The position numbers were made by a program, and so were the translations under genes. The notes under the pieces are model-generated. The model had not been told where the DNA came from. It did no database searches and saw only the letters and a program-made list of their open reading frames with translations. Positions 33,474 to 40,421 of a stretch of 64,000 nucleotides of DNA are shown one piece after another. This stretch comes from CAVSKL01 sp963728475 [NCBI: Candidatus Eiseniibacteriota bacterium] (GTDB taxonomy: Bacteria; Eisenbacteria; RBG-16-71-46; JABDJR01): the NCBI GenBank assembly GCA_963728475.1, contig CAVSKL010000003.1, positions 248,001 to 312,000 on the forward strand, in the 5' to 3' direction. Position 1 is the first letter of the stretch. Each line of letters opens with the position of its first letter.

Positions 33474-36206
33474 ATGACCCTGCTCTCGCTCGGCGGCGTC
33501 CGAGGCGGCGGAGTGACCCTGGTCTGCCGGCTGACGCCGGGGGGACGCCTCGAGGTCGGGCCTGGGCCGTGCGAGGACGGCTCGCCGGTGCCGCCCAGGA
33601 CCACGGAACGGATCATGGAAGCCTTCAGGGGCGGTCGCGGCCATGGGGTTCTGCATCTCGGGGTGGCGGAGCTTTCGACCGAACTTCCGCCGTCGCTTGC
33701 CTACTGGCGCGATCTGGGCCGGACGTTCGTCGGCCGGGTCTGCGGCGCGCTCGACCCCATCGATCCCGGGTCCCTCGTCATCCCCGAGCCGGACCCCGCC
33801 GAAATCGAGCCTCTGGCCCAGTCCGCTCCGCCCATGCCGGGCGGAGAATTCCTCGACGCCGATCTCCTTGCCGGTATCTGGTCGGACATGGGTTCGGCGC
33901 TTGCTAGCGAGGCCTCGGGTTTTGAAGACGGCGTCCAGGGCTATTTGCGAAAGCACGACTCGGTATGGAATGTGGTCGGCCGGGTCTGCTTCCACCTCGC
34001 CGAGAACAAGCGCGATCCGGAGTATCCTTTCGCCTTCATCGCCACGTACGCCCACAAGGTCTCCGCACGGGCCAAGCCGCAGCACCTGCCTCTCGGTCGA
34101 GCCTTGAAGGAGTACGCGGGGGCCGGTAACCGCCGGAAGCTCCTGGCCTTGCTGGCGCCGCTATCCCGCGCATCCGACCGGAGCGGGTTCGTCCGCGACC
34201 TGGTCGAGACCGGCGATGTCTATCGCCCGCTTTCCTGGACTCCCGGCGAAGCCCACCGGTTCTTGGACGAGGTCCCGCTCTACGAGGAGGCCGGCCTGGT
34301 GGTGCGTGTTCCCGCCTGGTGGAGCGCCAGGAACCGGCCCCGGCCCAAGGTCACCGTGTCGGTGGGCGGCAAGGCGCCTTCCGCCCTGGGAATGGAGGCC
34401 CTGCTGGACTTCGAGGTCAGCCTCACCCTGGACGGCGGGAAGCTCTCCCGGAGTGAGATCGAGGAATTGCTCGCCCCCGGCGAAAGCCTGGTGCTGATCA
34501 AGGGCAAGTGGGTCGAGGTGGACCGCGAGAAGCTCGCCCAAGTGCTCGACCAGTGGCGGGCCGCGGAGAAGCACGCCAAGGCCGGGGGGATCGGGTTCGG
34601 CGAGGCGATGCGGTTGCTCTCCGGGGCCCGTTTCGATGGGAAAGAAGGAGACGCCGAGGACGCGCGCCCGGAGTGGTCGGATGTCATCGCCGGCAAGTGG
34701 CTCGCCTCCAGGCTCGATACCCTTCGCTCGTCCGATCTGAGCACGGACGTCGAAGCAAACGCCGGCCTCCAGGCGCAGCTCCGTCCTTATCAGAAACACG
34801 GGGTGCAATGGCTTCTGACCCTGCGAAGCCTGGGACTGGGCGGCTGCCTGGCCGACGACATGGGACTGGGAAAGACCGTGCAGGTGCTCGGCGTCCTCAA
34901 CCTGGCGAGGCGGGAGAAGGAGAAGAGCACCGATCTCCTGGTGGTGCCCGCCTCGCTGGTGGACAACTGGCGCCTGGAGATCGAGCGCTTCGCTCCCCGG
35001 TTGCGGGTGCTCATCGCCCATCCGTCGCGGATCCCCTCTCCGGAACTCGCGAAGCTCCCGGGGAAGCGGGTGGAGGCTCACGACGCCGTGATCACCACCT
35101 ACGGCACCGTCATGCGCACCGGGTGGATCCAGGAACATCCATGGCGCCATGTGATCCTCGACGAGGCTCAGGCCATCAAGAACCCCGGTGCCAAGCAGAC
35201 CCGGGCGGTCAAAGCACTGCCATCGCAGTGGCGCTTGGCGCTCACGGGGACGCCGGTGGAGAACCGGCTCGGGGATCTCTGGTCCATCTTCGACTTTCTC
35301 AATCCCGGCCTGCTCGGTTCGGCCAAGACGTTCAACGGGTTCTGCAAGTCCATGGCGAAGAGCCAGCGAGGCTACGCGCCTCTGCGCCGGCTGGTGCAGC
35401 CTTACATCCTGCGCCGCCTGAAGACGGACCGATCCGTCATCGCCGACCTGCCGGACAAGACCGAGGTCACCGCCTTCTGCATGCTGAGCAGGAAGCAGGC
35501 CGCGCTCTACCAGCAGTCGGTCGAGGAAATGAGGCGGGCAGTCGGGGAACTCGACGGCATCAAACGCCGGGGAGTGGTCCTGGCGTTCCTGATGCGCTTC
35601 AAGCAGATCTGCAACCACCCGTCCCAGTGGCTGGGGGACGGCGCCTACGAATCCGCCGACAGCGGGAAGCTCCTGCGGCTCGGCGAGCTGTGCGAGTCGA
35701 TCGCCGCCCGGCAGGACAAGCTGCTCGTGTTCACGCAGTTTCGCGAGATGACCGAACCGCTGGCCGGCTACCTGGCCGGGATCTTCGGCCGGGGCGGCGT
35801 GGTGCTCCACGGCGGCACGCCGGTGAGGAAGCGCCAGAGCCTGGTCGAGAGCTTCCAGGAGGATGACCGCGTACCCTTCATGGTGCTCTCGCTCAAGGTG
35901 GGCGGCACCGGGCTCAACCTGACCGCGGCCTCGCACGTGATCCACTTCGACCGCTGGTGGAATCCGGCGGTGGAGAACCAGGCCACCGACCGCGCCTTCC
36001 GCATCGGGCAGAAGAAGAACGTGCTGGTCCACAAGTTCGTCTGCCGGGGGACGGTCGAGGAACGCATTGCCGAGCTGATCGAGAGCAAGTCAAAACTGTC
36101 CGATGACGTTCTGTCGGGGGGCGCCGAGGCCTCCTTGACGGAGATGAGCAACGAGGAACTGATGTCGCTGGTATCGCTCGACCTGAGGGCCGCGCTCGAT
36201 GGTTAG
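33474..36206 (+). CDS. SNF2-family DEAD/DEAH helicase
   Basis: From ATG 33474 the product has 910 residues. The N-terminal 430 residues include an SNF2-associated region (WNVVGRVCFHLAENKRDPEY, FRGALKEYAG-like stretch, and DFEVSLTLDGGKLSRSEIEE with LVLIKGKWVEVD, the SNF2_assoc signature). The motor follows: RPYQKHGVQWLLTLRSLGLG, Walker A DDMGLGKT at about 460-470, DEAQ at about 562, LALTGTPVENRLGDLWSIFD, and in lobe 2 KLLVFTQFREMTEPLAGYL, SLKVGGTGLNLTAASHVIHF and DRWWNPAVENQATDRAFRIG. All helicase motifs are intact. It is the bacterial HepA-like type that translocates on double-stranded DNA. It sits immediately before the SWIM gene, its habitual partner. Confidence 0.93.
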   Translation: MTLLSLGGVRGGGVTLVCRLTPGGRLEVGPGPCEDGSPVPPRTTERIMEAFRGGRGHGVLHLGVAELSTELPPSLAYWRDLGRTFVGRVCGALDPIDPGSLVIPEPDPAEIEPLAQSAPPMPGGEFLDADLLAGIWSDMGSALASEASGFEDGVQGYLRKHDSVWNVVGRVCFHLAENKRDPEYPFAFIATYAHKVSARAKPQHLPLGRALKEYAGAGNRRKLLALLAPLSRASDRSGFVRDLVETGDVYRPLSWTPGEAHRFLDEVPLYEEAGLVVRVPAWWSARNRPRPKVTVSVGGKAPSALGMEALLDFEVSLTLDGGKLSRSEIEELLAPGESLVLIKGKWVEVDREKLAQVLDQWRAAEKHAKAGGIGFGEAMRLLSGARFDGKEGDAEDARPEWSDVIAGKWLASRLDTLRSSDLSTDVEANAGLQAQLRPYQKHGVQWLLTLRSLGLGGCLADDMGLGKTVQVLGVLNLARREKEKSTDLLVVPASLVDNWRLEIERFAPRLRVLIAHPSRIPSPELAKLPGKRVEAHDAVITTYGTVMRTGWIQEHPWRHVILDEAQAIKNPGAKQTRAVKALPSQWRLALTGTPVENRLGDLWSIFDFLNPGLLGSAKTFNGFCKSMAKSQRGYAPLRRLVQPYILRRLKTDRSVIADLPDKTEVTAFCMLSRKQAALYQQSVEEMRRAVGELDGIKRRGVVLAFLMRFKQICNHPSQWLGDGAYESADSGKLLRLGELCESIAARQDKLLVFTQFREMTEPLAGYLAGIFGRGGVVLHGGTPVRKRQSLVESFQEDDRVPFMVLSLKVGGTGLNLTAASHVIHFDRWWNPAVENQATDRAFRIGQKKNVLVHKFVCRGTVEERIAELIESKSKLSDDVLSGGAEASLTEMSNEELMSLVSLDLRAALDG

Positions 36207-36258
36207 CCGGTCCCGGCGAACGGGTCCCCTGGTTGTGGTCGAAGATGGAGGGGAGCAC

Positions 36259-37287
36259 ATGGCCAGATACTACGAGAACTATTGGCCGCCCTATGTTCCG
36301 GTTGGGGAGCGGCGTCGGCGCGCCGCCCGGAAGGTGGCCGAGATGAAGCAGGCCGGCCGGACGGTCTCGCCGGTCGAGATCCAGGGTCGCAGGATCACCA
36401 CGACTTTCTGGGGCGACGCCTGGTGCCGGAATCTCGAGGCGTACAGCGACTTTTCCAATCGCCTCCCCCGCGGACGGACCTACGTCCGGAACGGTTCGGT
36501 TGTAGACCTGCAGATTGAATCCGGCCGCGTGCGCGCGCTTGTGAGCGGCACTGAGTTGTATACCGTGGATATCGTGATCAAGCCTCTGGCCAAGCCGCAC
36601 TGGGCGAAAGTCAAGGGGAAGTGCGCGGGCCGTATCGGCTCCCTGGTCGAGTTGCTCCAGGGCTCCCTGTCCAAGGGCGTCATGGAGATCGTGACACAGA
36701 AGGGAGAGGGTCTCTTCCCGTCGCCTCGTGAGATCGCGCTCAGCTGCTCGTGCCCGGATTGGGCCACCATGTGCAAGCACGTGGCTGCGACCCTCTACGG
36801 CGTGGGTGCCCGCCTCGACCACCGGCCCGAGTTGCTGTTCACGCTGCGCAAGGTGGACGCGGCCGAGATGGTGGAAGCGGCGGTTCTTCGGCCGGTGCGC
36901 GGGGGCACGGCCGGCAAGCGCCGCGTCCTCGAGACGGAAGACATCTCGGCGGTCTTCGGTGTGGATATCGACATGAACGGCGCGCCCGCCCGCGGACCGT
37001 CCAAGAAATCCGCCAAGAAGGTCACGAGGAAGAATACGGCGGCGGCGAAGAAGGCGGCGAAGAAGGCGGCGGCGGCGAAAGAGACGGCGACGAAGCAGCC
37101 CAAGATGGCGAAGACGGCCAAAATTACCAAAAGGGCCAAGAAGGCCAAGAAGGCCAAGAAGGCCAAGAAGGCCAAGAAGGGAACGGGGGCCAAGAGCGCG
37201 ACGGGTTCCGGGACGAGGGCCAAGGCAAGGAAGCCTGCCGGCAGAAAGGCCAGGGCGAAGTCCTCGACCCGGAAGTGGCCGGCCTAG
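36259..37287 (+). CDS. SWIM zinc-finger protein with histone-H1-like Lys/Ala tail
   Basis: ATG 36259 is preceded by GGAGGGG; an upstream in-frame ATG at 36199 overlaps the SNF2 stop but has no ribosome site. The 342-residue product begins MARYYENYWPPYVPVGERRR, the usual start of SWIM family partners of SNF2 helicases, followed by TTTFWGDAWCRNLEAYSDFS and NGSVVDLQIESGRVRALVSG. At about residues 161-173 there is the SWIM motif CSCPDWATMCKHVAA (C-x-C-x6-C-x-H). From about residue 245 on it is Lys/Ala-rich (AAAKKAAKKAAAAKETATKQ, and AKKAKKAKKAKK), like H1 or AlgP tails. The tail should bind DNA without sequence specificity. Tail length is unusual for the family as I know it. Confidence 0.88.
   Translation: MARYYENYWPPYVPVGERRRRAARKVAEMKQAGRTVSPVEIQGRRITTTFWGDAWCRNLEAYSDFSNRLPRGRTYVRNGSVVDLQIESGRVRALVSGTELYTVDIVIKPLAKPHWAKVKGKCAGRIGSLVELLQGSLSKGVMEIVTQKGEGLFPSPREIALSCSCPDWATMCKHVAATLYGVGARLDHRPELLFTLRKVDAAEMVEAAVLRPVRGGTAGKRRVLETEDISAVFGVDIDMNGAPARGPSKKSAKKVTRKNTAAAKKAAKKAAAAKETATKQPKMAKTAKITKRAKKAKKAKKAKKAKKGTGAKSATGSGTRAKARKPAGRKARAKSSTRKWPA
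37132..37179 (+). repeat. 9-bp tandem repeat within the SWIM gene tail
   Basis: AAGGCCAAG is repeated head-to-tail (four perfect units at 37141-37176, with a partial or degenerate unit on each side) and encodes Lys-Ala-Lys units. The repeat length keeps the frame, so slippage would change the number of basic units without disrupting the gene. This is a site of probable length variation between strains. Confidence 0.8.
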
Positions 37288-37313
37288 AAACGCCGTGATA
37301 CCCTCACGGAACC

Positions 37314-40300
37314 ATGGAAATCACCTTTCTGGGCGGTGCCGACGGGATCGGCGCCTCCTGCGCCGTGGTCACGATCGGCAGCACCCGGATCGCCGTGGAC
37401 TGCGGGATCCGGATGAGCGGCGAGGACCGCCTCCCCGACCTCGGCCTGCTCACCTCGCCCGAGTACCGGGACATCCAGGCGCTGGTGATCACCCACGCCC
37501 ACACCGACCATACCGGGGCTCTTCCGGTCTTCCACCAGCACTTCCCGGCCGTCCCCATCTACATGACCGCCCCCACCCGGGCCCTGGTGGAGGTGCTGCT
37601 GCGCGACTCGCTGCGCATCATGCAGATGAATTCGGAAAGCGAGGGGGAGATCCCGCTCTACTCGCCGCCCCTGGTAGACGCCGCGCTGGAGCGGATCGTA
37701 CCCGTGGCGATGGGGACGCCGGTGGAGATCGGAGGCGCGGCGGTTACCTGGTTCCCGGCCGGCCATATCCTGGGTGCCGCCTCGGTGGGCATCGAGGCCG
37801 GCGAGGGGGGGAAGACCGAGCGCGTGCTTTTCTCCGGGGACATCAGCGCCGAGGGCCAGATCACGGTGCCGGGAATGCTGGCGCCCCGGGCCTTCCGGCC
37901 CGACGTCCTGGTCATGGAGTCCACCTACGGCAACCGGCTCCACTCCCCGAGGGAGCTGGAGGAGCGGCGGCTCCTGGAGATGGTGAGCGGGGTGATCGAA
38001 CGGGGAGGAAAGCTTCTCATCCCCGCCTTCGCGGTGGGCCGGGCCCAGGAGCTGGCGCTCATCCTCCTCCGGGAGTTCCGCCGGAACCGTGTCGACCGTT
38101 TCCCGGTCTACCTGGACGGCATGGTTCGCTCGGTGTGCGGGGTCTATTCGAGCTTCGCCGCCCACCAGGGGCCGTACCCGCGCAAGCTCGCCGAGCGGTT
38201 CGGAAACCCGTTCCTGAACGTGGTGGACGAGATCCAGGCCGTGGGGAAGCCCGACGACCGCGAACGAATCCTGGCCGGCCCCCCCTGCGCGGTGATCGCC
38301 AGCTCGGGGATGCTCTCCGGCGGGGCCAGTGTGTTCTATGCCGGGCGCCTGGCCGCCGAGCCCCGGAACGGCATCGCCATCACCGGCTACCAGGATGAGG
38401 AATCGCCGGGACGCAGGCTCCTGGATCTCGCCGAACGCACCGACCGGGACCTCGTGCTGGACGGACGCACCGTCCCCGTGCGCTGCTCCTTCTCCAAGTA
38501 CTCCCTCTCCGCCCACGCCGACGCCAACGAGATCGCGGGCCTGATCGAGCGGATCCGCCCCCGCGAGGTGGTGCTGGTGCACGGGGACGGCCAGGCGCGC
38601 CCCGCTCTGGCCGAGCTCTTGTGGCGGCGGTCCTCCGGCAACTGCGTGCTCCACCTTCCGAGGACGGGGGAGACCTTCCGCACCGGCCACTCCAAGGGGA
38701 TCGTCCGCCGGCGGGCTCCGGCCGGATCGGGGATCGGCAACGAGGGGCCGCTCGACGGGCAGTCCCTGGCCGCGATGGCCGCCCGGCTCCGGGAGCGGGG
38801 CGACGACCGCAAGGCGGTAAGCGCCATCGACCTTCTCCAGCTCTGGTTCGGTCCGGCGGGCTGGGACGAAGACGCTTACGCCACGCTCTCGGATCTCCTG
38901 GCCCACTCCGAGTACTTCCAGCGGCACCCGCAGCGGCCGCACTTCTACCGCGTGACCCGGAGCGACGCCCTCTTTCGCGACCGCGCCGGCGCGCCCGAGA
39001 CCATGGACCCCAACGCCCTCGCCGCCCGCGTGGACGCCACGCTGGGCCCCGAAACCGGCCTCTACCGGAAGGGTTGGGACCAGGACCGGCACGTCTTGAG
39101 GCTCTACTTCGAATTCCCCGACGTCGCGCTCTCCCAATACCGGGATCGCATCGACAAGGTGGTCGAGGGCACGGGGTGGACGGTGGCGGTGAACGACCGC
39201 CCCCATCAGGGCCGGCTTGTCGAGGAAGCGGTGGCGGTCCTTCCCGCCGCGTCGCCCCCGATCAAGACCCCGTCCGTGCGCCTCGAGAAGCGCGAGGTGC
39301 GGGTTCTTCCCGCCGCCGGTCTGGACGAGGCGGCGGCGGCCTCCGCGGCGGAACGATTCCGCCGGCGCACCGGCTTCAAGCTGGTGTTTGACGGCGTCCC
39401 GGCGGCGAAGGCGGCGGCCTTCGTGCGGAACCGGTTCGAGCCGGAGGGGGCTTCTCCGGAAGTCCCGCGCGAACCGCTCCGCTTCGAGATGGCCGTTCAG
39501 CTGATCGAGGCGGCATTCGAGAAGGCCCCCGCAGGCGAGCGCCCGATCCGGTTCAAGCGCGTCACCGATGCCGGGGTGAAGGCGATCGAGATGAAATTTG
39601 TCTCCGGCGCCCTGGCCCGAAGGCATGGCGACCTCTTGCATTCCCTGGCCCGGGACACCGGGTGGCGGCTGCGGATCCATCGCGGAGTGCAGCAGCAGAT
39701 CCTGGCCGATATCGCCCGGGAGGTGCTTCCCCCGGAGATAGGCCTTCTCCGAGCTCCTTCCCTGCACAACGAGCGGGAGACGGCGACCCTGAAGCTCGAC
39801 CGCGACCTGGACGGGGGCGCCGCTGAAGCTGCGCGAGAGGCTTTCCGGGAGCGTACCGGCTGGGATCTGGACCTCGAGACCCCGGTGGGGCCGGTGGGGC
39901 GCGCGGCGGGCGCGGCCATGGAGATCAACGCCGCCTACCAAGCGCTTCAGAACATCTTCGCCGAGGCTCCGGACATCTGGCGCCCCTACAAGATGAGCCG
40001 GAAATCTGAAGGGGGCGCGGTCTTCATCGAACTCTCGTTCATCACCCCGGAGGTGGCCGGCCTCCAGCGCGACCGGGTCGAACAGGCATCGAAGCGGGTC
40101 GGCTACGAACTCCGGATCCGCCCCGAGGCCAACCAGGTCGCGCTCCTGGGCCTGGTGGCGCGGATCGTGCCTCACCCGTGGGGCCTTCGCAAGCAGGCCT
40201 TCCACAAGGTCGAGAAGACGGTGCGGATCCGATGTTTCTCCCCGCCCGCGCCGGGGAGCGACGCGTTCAAGGCCGTCCAGACCAGCTTTCGGGAAGCGAC

Positions 40301-40325
40301 CGGCTACGGGTTGGAGCTGGGATGA
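37314..40325 (+). CDS. beta-CASP metallo-beta-lactamase nuclease with a long C-terminal extension
   Basis: The 1003-residue protein has an MBL/beta-CASP ribonuclease module in its first 450 residues: VITHAHTDHTG at about 59-69, FPAGHILGAAS, FSGDISAEG, VMESTYGNRLH, AFAVGRAQELALILL, ASSGMLSGGA and FSKYSLSAHADANEIAGLIE, all CPSF73/RNase J-like motifs, followed by HGDGQARPALAELL. The remaining 500 residues do not belong to the usual family. They contain several repeated alpha/beta units (for example VLRLYFEFPDVALSQYRDRI, then GWTVAVNDRPHQGRLVEEAV; and AIEMKFVSGALARRHGDLLH, then GWRLRIHRGVQQQILADIAR), which look like KH-type nucleic-acid-binding repeats. It begins 26 bases after the SWIM gene, hence likely in the same operon. 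Confidence 0.85.
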   Translation: MEITFLGGADGIGASCAVVTIGSTRIAVDCGIRMSGEDRLPDLGLLTSPEYRDIQALVITHAHTDHTGALPVFHQHFPAVPIYMTAPTRALVEVLLRDSLRIMQMNSESEGEIPLYSPPLVDAALERIVPVAMGTPVEIGGAAVTWFPAGHILGAASVGIEAGEGGKTERVLFSGDISAEGQITVPGMLAPRAFRPDVLVMESTYGNRLHSPRELEERRLLEMVSGVIERGGKLLIPAFAVGRAQELALILLREFRRNRVDRFPVYLDGMVRSVCGVYSSFAAHQGPYPRKLAERFGNPFLNVVDEIQAVGKPDDRERILAGPPCAVIASSGMLSGGASVFYAGRLAAEPRNGIAITGYQDEESPGRRLLDLAERTDRDLVLDGRTVPVRCSFSKYSLSAHADANEIAGLIERIRPREVVLVHGDGQARPALAELLWRRSSGNCVLHLPRTGETFRTGHSKGIVRRRAPAGSGIGNEGPLDGQSLAAMAARLRERGDDRKAVSAIDLLQLWFGPAGWDEDAYATLSDLLAHSEYFQRHPQRPHFYRVTRSDALFRDRAGAPETMDPNALAARVDATLGPETGLYRKGWDQDRHVLRLYFEFPDVALSQYRDRIDKVVEGTGWTVAVNDRPHQGRLVEEAVAVLPAASPPIKTPSVRLEKREVRVLPAAGLDEAAAASAAERFRRRTGFKLVFDGVPAAKAAAFVRNRFEPEGASPEVPREPLRFEMAVQLIEAAFEKAPAGERPIRFKRVTDAGVKAIEMKFVSGALARRHGDLLHSLARDTGWRLRIHRGVQQQILADIAREVLPPEIGLLRAPSLHNERETATLKLDRDLDGGAAEAAREAFRERTGWDLDLETPVGPVGRAAGAAMEINAAYQALQNIFAEAPDIWRPYKMSRKSEGGAVFIELSFITPEVAGLQRDRVEQASKRVGYELRIRPEANQVALLGLVARIVPHPWGLRKQAFHKVEKTVRIRCFSPPAPGSDAFKAVQTSFREATGYGLELG

Positions 40326-40421
40326 CCGGCGCCCCGGCCAGGATGGCGGTGGTCCGGAGGCAGCGGTCTGGTCCCGGCAGCAACGAGGGTGTCCGTGCGG
40401 CAAGACCGGGCCTCCCGGCGG

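Noticed and set aside
37132-37179. Regular short repeats, first considered as a repeat array or CRISPR-like feature
   Set aside because: Units are 9 bp, head-to-tail without spacers, and in frame with a Lys/Ala tail.
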